Origin: Advenella incenata
GTDB taxonomy: Bacteria > Pseudomonadota > Gammaproteobacteria > Burkholderiales > Burkholderiaceae_B
Direction of reading: 5' to 3'
Length of the DNA: 64,000 nt
NCBI RefSeq assembly: GCF_004217095.1
Contig: NZ_SHKO01000003.1
Location: 434,001-498,000, forward strand
In this document: in pieces, positions 8,344 to 16,882 of the stretch
How the letters are laid out: each line of letters starts with the position of its first letter
How positions within the stretch are numbered: position 1 is the stretch's first letter
The notes under the pieces: model-generated
What the model was told of the DNA's origin: nothing
What the model saw: the letters and a program-made list of their open reading frames with translations, nothing else
Databases searched by the model: none
Made by a program: the position numbers and the translations under genes

Positions 8344-9864
8344 ATGACTGCAAACCTCAAACATTCACATAACCGGTGGCTCATACTGGCTATCGTTTCC
8401 AGCGCGCTGTTTCTTATTGTCATTGACATGACGGTGCTTTACACCGCCTTGCCGCGTCTGACGCATGATCTGCAGACCAGTACTTCACAGAAGCTATGGA
8501 TCATCAATGCCTATCCATTGGTGGTTGCCGGTCTGCTGCCGGGCCTGGGTACGCTGGGTGACCGTCTGGGACACAAACAACTTTTTCTTAACGGTTTACT
8601 GGTGTTTGGGGTGGCATCGGTGGTTGCCGCTTTCGCGCCTGGCTCCGAAGTGCTGATAGCAAGCCGTGTATTGCTTGCCGTGGGCGCTGCCATGATGATG
8701 CCGGCAACATTGTCGATTATTCGACTGACCTTTGATGATGATAAGGAACGCGCCTTTGCCATTGGTATCTGGGCCGCTGTCGCGTCGGGCGGCGCCGCGT
8801 TCGGGCCGGTGGTCGGAGGTATTTTACTGGAGTTTTTCTGGTGGGGTTCGGTCTTTCTGATCAACGTGCCGGTGGTCGTGATCGCCTTTGTGCTGGGCGC
8901 ACGCGTTCTGGAACAGCGGCCGGGTGATAAGACGCGAGAATGGGATCTGATCAGTTCCGGGCAAATCATGGTTGCTTTAATTTGCCTGACCTACGCGATC
9001 AAGGAGCTGGGAAAACCGCAGGCTGACTGGATGGCATTTGTTATTACGCTTGCGCTCGGAGCTGGTGCTTTGGCCCTTTTTTTACGTCGGCAAAAGCGCA
9101 GCGCGGCACCCTTGATTGACCTTGGCTTGTTTCGCAATAAACAGTTTCTGCTTGGTGTTATCGCCGCATCTGTTATGTCGGCGACCCTCATTGGATTCGA
9201 ACTTGTCTTTAGCCAGCGGTTACAACTGGTAAGCGGCTACTCACCCTTGCAGGCCGGTCTGTTAATTCTGCCAATTCCACTTGCTGCCTTTTTTGCCGGA
9301 CCACTAATGGGGTCGCTGCAGCCAAAGCTGGGCACGGCTCGCCTGCTGTGGCTTTCACTGTTGGTCTCGGGTGTCGGTTCGCTTTGGTATCTGTTTGTTT
9401 TCGATGGCGCCGTACTATGGTGGTCAGTGGCTCTGGCGGTCTTTGGTTTTGGCGCGGGCGCGGCGATCACCGGCGCGTCCACTGCCATTATCAACAATGC
9501 TCCGGCCAGCAGGGCTGGAATGGCCGCGTCAATCGAAGAGGTGGCCTATGAGCTGGGTGGTGCGATGGGAGTCACTATTTTCGGCAGTATCATGTCTGTG
9601 ATTTATACGATGAAATTGGTGCTGCCCGCCGATTCTTTACTGCCGGATGTTGTACGTGATAGCCTGGATCAGGCGCATCTGGTGGCAGAGCAACTACCGG
9701 CCGAACAGGGCGAATGGCTGCTGTCGATTGCCTTCGCTTCATTTGACTCCGCCTTTATCTGGGTGGTAATGGGGGTGACTGCTATGCTGTTTGTGACCGC
9801 TGGTGTCATCTATCTTGTGAATTTGCGGTCAGCAGCAGCAGCGGGTTCTGCTACACGTCATTAA
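8344..9864 (+). CDS. MFS transporter, DHA2 family (QacA/SmvA-like multidrug exporter)
   Basis: Inner-membrane proton-coupled exporter of 506 residues with the 14 hydrophobic segments expected of the DHA2 group. Visible signatures: motif D-like DMTVLYTALPRL in helix 1, motif A GDRLGHKQLF between helices 2 and 3, and the antiporter motif C region GGAAFGPVVGGILLE in helix 5. Closest remembered relatives are SmvA/QacA exporters of quaternary ammonium dyes and biocides; the true substrate is unknown. Start at 8344 gives MTANLKHSHN; an in-frame ATG at 8314 is possible. Under likely control of the divergent TetR repressor. Confidence 0.9.
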   Translation: MTANLKHSHNRWLILAIVSSALFLIVIDMTVLYTALPRLTHDLQTSTSQKLWIINAYPLVVAGLLPGLGTLGDRLGHKQLFLNGLLVFGVASVVAAFAPGSEVLIASRVLLAVGAAMMMPATLSIIRLTFDDDKERAFAIGIWAAVASGGAAFGPVVGGILLEFFWWGSVFLINVPVVVIAFVLGARVLEQRPGDKTREWDLISSGQIMVALICLTYAIKELGKPQADWMAFVITLALGAGALALFLRRQKRSAAPLIDLGLFRNKQFLLGVIAASVMSATLIGFELVFSQRLQLVSGYSPLQAGLLILPIPLAAFFAGPLMGSLQPKLGTARLLWLSLLVSGVGSLWYLFVFDGAVLWWSVALAVFGFGAGAAITGASTAIINNAPASRAGMAASIEEVAYELGGAMGVTIFGSIMSVIYTMKLVLPADSLLPDVVRDSLDQAHLVAEQLPAEQGEWLLSIAFASFDSAFIWVVMGVTAMLFVTAGVIYLVNLRSAAAAGSATRH

Positions 9865-10023
9865 CAACCAGTGCAAGCGCAACACTGTACGGCAGGCGCG
9901 TATACACAAGAGATGAACCAAAAAGTGAATTGCTTGGCGTAGCACGTGGTGAGCCTAAGAGGAATCTATTTGGCACTATTCTACTGACCAAATATCGCGC
10001 AAACACCATAGCGAAGGAGTCAT

Positions 10024-10656
10024 TTAACGAGCTTTATGATTATGGGCAACAGATGCCAGTTGTGTAATTTGCCCAAGCTCTGAATAAAGATTTCCTCCGA
10101 GTCTGGCCATTAAACCCGCATCTATCGACCTGAAATGCCCGGCGGCATCGAGCAAGTGCGAGGCGACATAAAGTCCGGTAACTCTGCCGATGACGGCTGT
10201 GCAACCCAGATCGTCGGGCAGTTCGGGACGAATCCTGACCAGTGTGAGTAAACGGCATTCGAGTGCGGCCGGTGTTCCGTCGACACGCGGAGCTTGTACG
10301 GTTTCACTGCGTATTGCAGGCAGATTGACCATGTCAAATTCATTGACTCCATATGGGGCAGGCTCCGAGGTTACATGCATGCTTTCAAGAAACGCTCTGG
10401 AGACCATGTTTATTACGTATTCTTTAGAACTGCGTATATTTCGAAGGGTGTCCTTTTCTCGTCGGTCGACGGGGTTCACACAAGAAAAGATCACGGTTGG
10501 AGGGCTACTGGAAAGTAGGGTGAAATACGAAAATGGAGCGAGGTTGATAGTCCCGTCTATGCTTGACGAGCTTACCCAGGCAATAGGTCGTGGTGCCACA
10601 ATTGCGTTGAAAATCGATGGTTTTACCAAACGAGAATTTCTAAGGTCGAAAAACAT
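10024..10656 (-). CDS. Flavin reductase-like domain protein (DIM6/NTAB family)
   Basis: 210-residue FMN-binding split-barrel protein. The N-terminal NAIVAPRPIAWVSS and NLAPFSYFTLLSSSPP blocks are the conserved flavin-binding part of the DIM6/NTAB group, members of which reduce flavin for two-component monooxygenases or bind FMN with unknown role. It follows a Bug protein gene by 6 bp, so the two are co-transcribed. A paralogue sits at 16247-16882; by eye about half the residues in the first 60 positions match. No partner monooxygenase lies in the window. Confidence 0.85.
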   Translation of the reverse strand: MFFDLRNSRLVKPSIFNAIVAPRPIAWVSSSSIDGTINLAPFSYFTLLSSSPPTVIFSCVNPVDRREKDTLRNIRSSKEYVINMVSRAFLESMHVTSEPAPYGVNEFDMVNLPAIRSETVQAPRVDGTPAALECRLLTLVRIRPELPDDLGCTAVIGRVTGLYVASHLLDAAGHFRSIDAGLMARLGGNLYSELGQITQLASVAHNHKAR

Positions 10657-10662
10657 TTTTTC

Positions 10663-11634
10663 TCACTGAGGCTTAATGCCGGCATTTTTAACAATTTCGG
10701 CCCATTTGCTGTTTTCAGAAATTTGAAATTGCATCAGTTCGGTGGGGGACATTGGCATCGGAGTAGCACCGGTATTGCGAAACAATTGTGCAAGACGATC
10801 CGATGAGACTGCCTTGGTGAGTGCAATATTGAGACGCTCCACAATTGGCGTGGGCGTTCCGGCAGGAGCCCACATTCCGACCCACCAGGTCAGACTATAA
10901 TTTTCCACTCCTGCCTCCTGCATCGTAGGTACATCGGGCAGCACGAGGGCGCGTGTGCCGCCGGAAACAGCCAGGGCGCGCAATTTACCCGCCTTGACCA
11001 TTGGCGCCGAGGTATTCAAGTCAGCAAACATTGTGTCAAATTCCCCGCCAATAAGATCGGTCGTCGCCTGGGGGTTGGTTTTGTATGGGATCTCCAGCAG
11101 TCGGGTGTGGGTCAATTGACTATATAGCGCCATTGCGATACGTGGCGTGGTTCCGGCCCACCCATAGGTCAGCTTTCCAGGTTCCCGTCTGGCTTTTGCT
11201 GTGAGTTCAGCAACAGAATGGATCGTTGAAGTTGCTGGTACGAGTAACACCATAGCACCAGCGCCAATCCCTCCGATGGGGGCAAAATCCTTGACATAAT
11301 CGTAGGGCAGATCCCGATATAAGCTTTGATTCGCAGCATGGGTTGCATTGGTTCCTACCAAAATGGTGTATCCGTCGTTTTTAGCCTTCGCGACATGATT
11401 GGCGGCAATCCCACCCCCTGCTCCAGGTCTGGGTTCAACGACAACAGCCTGCCCGAGTATGTCGGACATGTCATCGGCTATTGCTCGCGCCACCGCGTCG
11501 ATTGCGCCGACACAGCACATCACCATGTGAATCTGCTTTTCTGGATATATTGCCTGTGCCTGAACTGGTAGACAAAGGGCTAAGCAGACCAGTACCGAGC
11601 TGGAAAAATGAGCAAGATTTTTACTTAGGCGCAT
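10663..11634 (-). CDS. Bug family tripartite tricarboxylate-type substrate-binding protein (atypical loop)
   Basis: Periplasmic binding protein of 323 residues with an N-terminal signal peptide (cleavage after VQAQA). Family marks: PRPGAGGGIAANHVAKAKNDGYT, DFAPIGGIG, IPYKTNPQATTDLIGGEFD, and VLPDVPTMQEAGV. Bug proteins bind small acids for TctAB-type permeases or act as sensors; no tctA/tctB is adjacent. The first ligand loop, normally PFxxGGxxD, reads MVMCCVGAIDAVAR: it lacks the Pro and Gly-Gly and carries two cysteines. Upstream is a 14-bp palindrome; downstream the flavin reductase gene. Confidence 0.88.
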   Translation of the reverse strand: MRLSKNLAHFSSSVLVCLALCLPVQAQAIYPEKQIHMVMCCVGAIDAVARAIADDMSDILGQAVVVEPRPGAGGGIAANHVAKAKNDGYTILVGTNATHAANQSLYRDLPYDYVKDFAPIGGIGAGAMVLLVPATSTIHSVAELTAKARREPGKLTYGWAGTTPRIAMALYSQLTHTRLLEIPYKTNPQATTDLIGGEFDTMFADLNTSAPMVKAGKLRALAVSGGTRALVLPDVPTMQEAGVENYSLTWWVGMWAPAGTPTPIVERLNIALTKAVSSDRLAQLFRNTGATPMPMSPTELMQFQISENSKWAEIVKNAGIKPQ

Positions 11635-11656
11635 GAGGGCTCTTTTCTAGTGAATG

Positions 11657-11670
11657 ATTAATGCATTAAT
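11657..11670. promoter_or_regulatory. 14-bp palindrome upstream of Bug/flavin reductase pair
   Basis: ATTAATGCATTAAT is a perfect palindrome 23 bp before the Bug gene start. Position suits an operator, possibly for the IclR-type regulator encoded next upstream. AT-rich, so chance is a possible explanation. Confidence 0.45.
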
Positions 11671-12017
11671 AGGGATCAAGTGATTGAAAAAATAAATGTA
11701 TTGCTGCTTTCACTTATCTCATTCGACGAACTTCAGTGTGCTCCATTCGTAAAAGAATACATGTGAGTTTTGATTCTCGGCCAGGACAGTTTGCCAGGTC
11801 GCGTTACCGCGCCAGTTCGATGTGAAAACGAATTGATGACTGAAAAATTCAGATTGTGTTTTTTACTTGTTGCATTAGCGCAATCTTGCCTCTGGAAAGC
11901 GTTTTTGTCCAATCGCCAATCTGGTCTTTTCGCTGGCTGGAATGTGCATTGCAGCGATTGCTGTAGCGCTTTGAACAATGAAATCGTGCATCCAGCAGCG
12001 TGGGCTTTGCAAATGAC
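11671..12017. other. Intergenic region, nothing recognised
   Basis: Between the Bug gene and the IclR gene, both minus strand. Open frames on either strand have no recognisable domain. Probably promoter and leader of the Bug/flavin reductase pair. Confidence 0.4.
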
Positions 12018-12863
12018 TTATTTGTCTTTGTGTTTCAAGCTGTTCTTCGCGTTCGAGAGTGCTTGGTCATGCGAAGGATTATCCAATTGCTGCAGGCGGG
12101 TACTCACGTTTCGTGCCAGTTCCTGCAGATCCGCAAGATAGGTGGCAATCGCTTTTTTATCAGTCAGGACTGACGAAAAAAAAGTCAGGCCAACTGTGGC
12201 AACGACTCGGTTTTGAACGAGAATCGGAACGGCGATCGTTTGCGACACCGGCCGGACTGTCCTGCTTCTTGTGGCATAGCCATTGCTGCGTATATCCTGG
12301 AGTAAAGCCTGGAAGGCTACCCGATCACGAGTAGGTGCATCTTCCACATTATTCGAGAGGGTGAGGGCGTCAAGTATAATTTCCTGCTCCTCATTGTCAC
12401 AAAACGCCAGATATGCGCGTCCTAATGCCCGGCTAGCCAGACTCAGACGCATGTTGATCGATGAATGTAATAACGCCAGCGGAGACAGCGGAATGGTGCT
12501 GTAGCGAACCACCACCGCATTGTCTTCAAAAACGGCGATCGCCATTGGCCACTTGACCTTCAATGTCATTGCATCCATGAGCGACATGGCAGCCTCGACA
12601 ATTTGAGGCTCACTATGATAGCCAGAGGACAAAGATCGGACTTCCGAAGTCAAGTAATAGGCTCCGTGTTGCGGCGCGTGTCGCACCAGCAGCAGATCCT
12701 CGAGCGTTCTCAGCAGACGTACGATGGTAGGCTTGGGTAGGCTGGTCTGAAGGTGCAGCATATCTATTGTCGAGACGGGTTGACGATTCATGGCCTGTAA
12801 GATGCCGATGGCGCGCGCAACGGAGCGAACGGATTGAGATGAGCTCAAAACAGATTCCTGCAA
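12018..12863 (-). CDS. IclR family transcriptional regulator (MhpR-like)
   Basis: 281 residues: an N-terminal winged helix-turn-helix (SVRSVARAIGILQAMNRQ ... LPKPTIVRLLRTLED) and a C-terminal IclR effector domain (about 90-260). The block LSLASRALGRAYLAFC and the overall pattern resemble MhpR, which senses phenylpropionate-type acids, suggesting an aromatic or organic-acid effector. The start is uncertain: a TTG at 12863 has no ribosome binding site, while the next in-frame TTG at 12848 has AGGA in front. Lies in the middle of the minus-strand cluster and is the only regulator in it, so it is the natural candidate to control it. Confidence 0.86.
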   Translation of the reverse strand: MQESVLSSSQSVRSVARAIGILQAMNRQPVSTIDMLHLQTSLPKPTIVRLLRTLEDLLLVRHAPQHGAYYLTSEVRSLSSGYHSEPQIVEAAMSLMDAMTLKVKWPMAIAVFEDNAVVVRYSTIPLSPLALLHSSINMRLSLASRALGRAYLAFCDNEEQEIILDALTLSNNVEDAPTRDRVAFQALLQDIRSNGYATRSRTVRPVSQTIAVPILVQNRVVATVGLTFFSSVLTDKKAIATYLADLQELARNVSTRLQQLDNPSHDQALSNAKNSLKHKDK

Positions 12864-12939
12864 AAAATTGACGGCGTATTTCGATTTATCCAGGCTCGGC
12901 CTTTAATCGTGTCTCTTGAAAACCCGGTCAGGTTTTATA

Positions 12940-13683
12940 TTACACGACCAGGCAGGATGCGGCCGCTTTTGCGGCTTGACGCAATAAGGATTGATCGGAT
13001 CCCACGACAATCCAGTTCGCTCCTAGTGCTGCATAGGTATCTCGCTCTGTAACATTGCCCACTGCGATGCCGGCAATCTTTCCAGCCGCTCGGGCACTTT
13101 TCATGGCGTGCTCAGTCGCGCGCGTGACGAGCGCATGTTTCGGATCGTCAAGTCCAAAGGACAGGGCAAGGTCTGCGCGGCCTATAAAAATGCCGTCGAT
13201 GCCGTCAACAGACAATATATCCTCAATTGAATCGACTGCAGCTTTACTTTCGATCTGGGCAATGATCAAGGTGCCTTCTGCGTCGCTTAAGCACTGTTGC
13301 ATGCTAAGCGTCCCGTAACGGGCTGAACGCGGCGAGCTTGAAAAGCCTCGCTCGCCATCACGGTAGCGCGATTTACCTACAATAGCACGCGCCTGCTGGG
13401 CATTATCGACATGTGGTACAAGCAAGCCCGCTGCACCTATATCAAGTACCGAAAGAATAGTTGAGGCGGCCGTATCAGGGATACGGACCATCAATGGCCA
13501 GTTTGCCGCTCTCCCGGCAAGCATAAGCAGATCAAGCGCAGATCTGTCCAGGGGGGCATGCTCGGCATCCAGGACACCGAAATCGAGCGAACTGAGACCT
13601 AGAATTTCAACGACATGTGCGGAACTTGATTTGATGAATGTCCCGATCTGTGCTCGATTAGTAGATGGTTTTGATAGTTTCAT
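12940..13683 (-). CDS. HpcH/HpaI family aldolase
   Basis: Class II (metal-dependent) aldolase-type protein of 247 residues related to HpcH/HpaI and 2-dehydro-3-deoxyglucarate aldolase GarL, which cleave 2-keto-4-hydroxy acids to pyruvate and an aldehyde. Visible: GTFIKSSSAHVVEI at the N-terminus, the catalytic/metal block LDFGVLDAEHAPLD, GLLVPHVDNAQQA, metal-binding Glu in AQIESKAAVDSIEDI, and GIFIGRADLALSFG. In the cluster it would release pyruvate at the end of a pathway. Preceded closely by a Bug gene (54-bp gap) on the same strand. Confidence 0.87.
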   Translation of the reverse strand: MKLSKPSTNRAQIGTFIKSSSAHVVEILGLSSLDFGVLDAEHAPLDRSALDLLMLAGRAANWPLMVRIPDTAASTILSVLDIGAAGLLVPHVDNAQQARAIVGKSRYRDGERGFSSSPRSARYGTLSMQQCLSDAEGTLIIAQIESKAAVDSIEDILSVDGIDGIFIGRADLALSFGLDDPKHALVTRATEHAMKSARAAGKIAGIAVGNVTERDTYAALGANWIVVGSDQSLLRQAAKAAASCLVV

Positions 13684-13736
13684 ATATAGTTTGTTCGGTG
13701 TAAGCGGTGATGTTTTTGAGAAACACTCAAGCGAGC

Positions 13737-14693
13737 CTATTTTATTTTCATTCCCATATCCTGCATGAGCTTGGTAAAGAATTGGTCTTCCTCTTCTACT
13801 GCATGACCGTAGTCTGCAGGGTTTAAAAACTCAATTTCGTTGTAGCTCTTTTGCATCAGGTCAATGTAGCGAGGGTCTTTGATCGCATATTCAACGGCGC
13901 CGGAAAATTTGTTAACAATATCCGGGGGGGTACCATGCGGCATGAAGAAACCGTAGCGTGCTACCACAGCAATGTCTACGCCTTGTTCACGCATCGTTGG
14001 GACATCTGGTGAAGGAGCAAAGCGCTGCGCACTGGTAACAGCCAAAGCGATTATTTTTCCGTCCTGCGTTTGTGGCATGATAAGGCTTGGTGTGGCAATG
14101 GCTGTTTCGACGATGCCAGAGAGCAATGCGGTTGTGGCGGGCCCGCCACCCTGGTACGGTATTTCCTCAATTGTTATTCCGGCGACAGCGGCCATGGCAT
14201 CGGCTGCCATTTGTGTTGATGTGCCATGTCCGGGAGAGGCGTATCGGATTTTGCCAGGCGCAGCGCGTGCCCGAGCCAGAAAATCCTTGAAGTTTTTGAT
14301 GCCCGATCGCTCATGAGTGACCAGGGTGAATGGAATTGCGATGACATTAGCCACTGGCGCAAAACTTTTCCAGGTATAGGTGGCTCCTGTTATTTTGGGA
14401 GCGGTAACAATTGCTCCGCTACCGGCAAACAGCACTGTATAACCGTCCGGTTTGCCGGAAGCCACCCGGGAGGAGCCGACAACACCACCTGCACCACCCA
14501 CATTTTCGACTACAACAGCTTGGCCAAGTTTTTCCTGTAAGCGCTCTTGTAGTGGTCGGATGTAATGATCGGATCCACCCGCAGCGTAAGGTACGATGAT
14601 CCGAATGGGTCTCGTCGGATATTCACTGGCAGCACAAGCGGCCAGGGGGATTAAGGACGCTGCGGTTAAAGTCCAATAACGTATCAGATTCAA
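13737..14693 (-). CDS. Bug family tripartite tricarboxylate-type substrate-binding protein
   Basis: Periplasmic binding protein, 318 residues. I chose the TTG at 14693 because AAAAGGAG lies five bases before it and the protein then starts MNLIRYWTLTAASLIPLAACAAS, a clean signal peptide; the ATG at 14711 would put the ribosome binding site inside the gene. Family blocks: IIVPYAAGGSD, ENVGGAGGVVGSSRVASGKPDGYT, IPYQGGGPATTALLSG, and PDVPTMREQG. Likely co-transcribed with the aldolase downstream and divergent from the NTF2-fold gene. Confidence 0.88.
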   Translation of the reverse strand: MNLIRYWTLTAASLIPLAACAASEYPTRPIRIIVPYAAGGSDHYIRPLQERLQEKLGQAVVVENVGGAGGVVGSSRVASGKPDGYTVLFAGSGAIVTAPKITGATYTWKSFAPVANVIAIPFTLVTHERSGIKNFKDFLARARAAPGKIRYASPGHGTSTQMAADAMAAVAGITIEEIPYQGGGPATTALLSGIVETAIATPSLIMPQTQDGKIIALAVTSAQRFAPSPDVPTMREQGVDIAVVARYGFFMPHGTPPDIVNKFSGAVEYAIKDPRYIDLMQKSYNEIEFLNPADYGHAVEEEDQFFTKLMQDMGMKIK

Positions 14694-14895
14694 GGCGTCT
14701 CCTTTTGGCATTTATAGTGTTGTCAATTTGCACTGATCTTTTATAAAAATGAGTATACGGACGCGCAGGTGGCGCACCAAGCACTCTGTTTGAGCTTTCC
14801 GTCAGACGAAATATATTCTCGGCGCCGTAGCGGTAATGAGTCTAGTTCAGTAGCATTGGAATGGATCATGTTGAATCTTTCCATTTGAGGACAAA

Positions 14896-15330
14896 ATGCA
14901 GAAAATGCTTTCAATAAGACAGGAGCTTGAGGCGCTGGCCGTTGACTATTGGTATGAAGTAGATGCCAATGGCGGGGTGCGGGCACATGAGTTTTATACC
15001 GCAGACGCGATCTTCTCCACGAGTATGAAGACGCGACAGGGGCAGGCGCAGATACAGGATTTTTACCGTATACGCAGGCAACGGGGCCCGCGTCTGTCTT
15101 TACATATCGTGCAAAATTTTCGACTTGAACAGGTACAGGACCAGCAGGCACGCTGCGGCTATATTATGAGTTTATATGCGGCCGACGGCGAGCCCGTGCT
15201 GCCTTCGCGACCGCCTATCATGATTGCGGCGGTCAAAGAGACATTGCTGCGCCAGCCCGACCTTTCATGGCGCTACAGTGTACGCACATTGACCGCATTG
15301 TTTCGTGACGACACGCCGACCACTGGATAA
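14896..15330 (+). CDS. NTF2/SnoaL-like fold protein
   Basis: 144-residue protein with the cone-shaped alpha+beta pattern of SnoaL/NTF2-like proteins: N-terminal helix (IRQELEALAVDYWYEVD), HEFYTADAIFSTS, RQGQAQIQDFYRIRR, and C-terminal strands ending RWRYSVRTLTALF-like. Relatives are ketosteroid-isomerase-type enzymes, lyases, or small subunits of ring-hydroxylating dioxygenases; no large subunit is adjacent. GAGGAC precedes the ATG. The only plus-strand gene inside the minus-strand catabolic cluster; divergent from a Bug gene and convergent with the cupin gene (17 bp). Confidence 0.68.
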   Translation: MQKMLSIRQELEALAVDYWYEVDANGGVRAHEFYTADAIFSTSMKTRQGQAQIQDFYRIRRQRGPRLSLHIVQNFRLEQVQDQQARCGYIMSLYAADGEPVLPSRPPIMIAAVKETLLRQPDLSWRYSVRTLTALFRDDTPTTG

Positions 15331-15347
15331 GAGCAAAGGCGGACGGG

Positions 15348-16217
15348 TTATGCTTCAGCGGTGTAGTCACCGGCGTTATAGACCCATCCTTTGGCAATAA
15401 AATCACCGCGTGGGGGCGAAAATATGTCCACAAGCACGTGCTGGTCCTGACCGACTCCCTCAGACGTATGTATAAGGTAAACCGGGATGACGAGCAGTGA
15501 TGGGGATGACGCGTCACAGTGTTCATCGTCCTGCCAGAGATTGGCGTCTTTGCCCCACTTCACTCGTAAATGGTGTTTATAGTGGCCCTTGATAGCCAGT
15601 GATCCCTGCTCGTGATTGGCGTGGCTGTGCGGACTCAATTGGGTGCGCGAACGAGGGCCATCGTAATCCACCCAGTTGATGCTGAGCGTTTCTGTCTGGA
15701 ACATTTTCAGACGGGGATTGTCCGCGGGCGCAGCAATATCGTTCAGCTGCAGCACCTGGACTGCGTCGAGACGGGTCAGGCGTCGATAAGGTTTTCCCAC
15801 TGGGTTTACTCGTGGGTCCGGATCCAAATAGGCCGCCGCGTTCAGCATTTTTTTCAGATCAATATCGTCGCGTGATGAGGCAATGACGCAGTAGCGACCA
15901 CCGCGTTGTAGCGTGATCGAATAGGGGCCGGCTGGTACGATGCAAATCGAGCCTGCCGCTGCGGTTACCGCAGGCTTTTGCTCCTGATGGATCGTGCCGC
16001 CTGCTTCGGGCATGAGAACCAATGTCTCGTGTATGCTTTGCACAGAGGTCGTTTCACCGTCGGCGTCGGCTTCGAGCCATTCCACGATGAAATTTTGCCC
16101 CCGCATCAGCCACCGTCGCAGGCCCCCGACCTGTTCTGATGAGGCCTCATCGAAGATTTGGAAACTGCGTTTGCGTACACTGAACGGGCTCATGGTCTGG
16201 TCTGGGGATGATTGCAT
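15348..16217 (-). CDS. Cupin domain protein, putative dioxygenase or isomerase
   Basis: 289-residue protein with two cupin-like halves. The C-terminal half holds probable metal ligands in HSHANHEQGSLAIKGHY and a later LIHTSEG histidine; the N-terminal half has cupin strand patterns (HETLVLMPEAGGTI, SICIVPAGPYSI) without an obvious metal site. This layout fits a bicupin oxygenase or isomerase, but I do not recognise a characterised member. The ATG at 16217 has AAGG upstream and is preferred over a TTG at 16250 that overlaps the flavin reductase gene. Directly downstream of that gene, so same operon. Confidence 0.72.
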   Translation of the reverse strand: MQSSPDQTMSPFSVRKRSFQIFDEASSEQVGGLRRWLMRGQNFIVEWLEADADGETTSVQSIHETLVLMPEAGGTIHQEQKPAVTAAAGSICIVPAGPYSITLQRGGRYCVIASSRDDIDLKKMLNAAAYLDPDPRVNPVGKPYRRLTRLDAVQVLQLNDIAAPADNPRLKMFQTETLSINWVDYDGPRSRTQLSPHSHANHEQGSLAIKGHYKHHLRVKWGKDANLWQDDEHCDASSPSLLVIPVYLIHTSEGVGQDQHVLVDIFSPPRGDFIAKGWVYNAGDYTAEA

Positions 16218-16246
16218 GTTGTTAACCTTGATAAATAAACTGCGGA

Positions 16247-16882
16247 TCAATTAGATTGGCCTGCACGGCGAAAGGGCGCGGGCATTTGCAATACAGTACC
16301 AACAGTGGCGTAGTCGATCCCGCCCAGGCGCGTTATTGGCCTGGCCTTGCCCGAATCGAAGCGACCATCTTCTGTCATGTATTGTTCGTCCATATGTATG
16401 CCCACCACGCGTCCTAATACCATGCTGCTGCGCGTTTCTCCTGGATGTGCTGGCAATATCTCGACGATCTGCAAAAGCTGGCATTCCAGATTGGCGGGGG
16501 CCGCCGCGACACGTGGCGGGCGTACGAAAACTGAGGGCGCCTTTTCCAGCCCCGCCAGTTCAAACTCATCGATATGCTGAGGGCAGGGCGTGGATGTCAG
16601 ATTCATCGCTTCGCGCAAGTCCCAGGAAACGAGGTTGGTCACAAATTCCTTTGTATCCCTTACATTGGCCAATGTGTCTTTTTCAAGTCGATCGTCCGGC
16701 GTGTTACACGAGAACATCACGACGGCCGGAGCGGTCGAAACCAGATTGAATTGAGAAAAGGGGGCCAGATTGACCTTGCCTGAACTGCTGATCGTACTGA
16801 TCCACCCGATAGGGCGGGGTGCGACGATTGCATTGAACAACGAGCGTTTAAAGCCGGGTGCGGTAAGAGGATCCAGAAACAT
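16247..16882 (-). CDS. Flavin reductase-like domain protein (second copy)
   Basis: 211-residue DIM6/NTAB-type FMN-binding protein, paralogous to the one at 10024-10656; shared blocks include NAIVAPRPIGWIS and NLAPFSQFNLVS. AAGGA stands before the ATG, which directly abuts the stop codon of the upstream amidohydrolase, indicating translational coupling. Probably supplies reduced flavin or acts as an FMN-dependent enzyme in the cluster's pathway; which of the two is not shown by sequence. Confidence 0.85.
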   Translation of the reverse strand: MFLDPLTAPGFKRSLFNAIVAPRPIGWISTISSSGKVNLAPFSQFNLVSTAPAVVMFSCNTPDDRLEKDTLANVRDTKEFVTNLVSWDLREAMNLTSTPCPQHIDEFELAGLEKAPSVFVRPPRVAAAPANLECQLLQIVEILPAHPGETRSSMVLGRVVGIHMDEQYMTEDGRFDSGKARPITRLGGIDYATVGTVLQMPAPFRRAGQSN

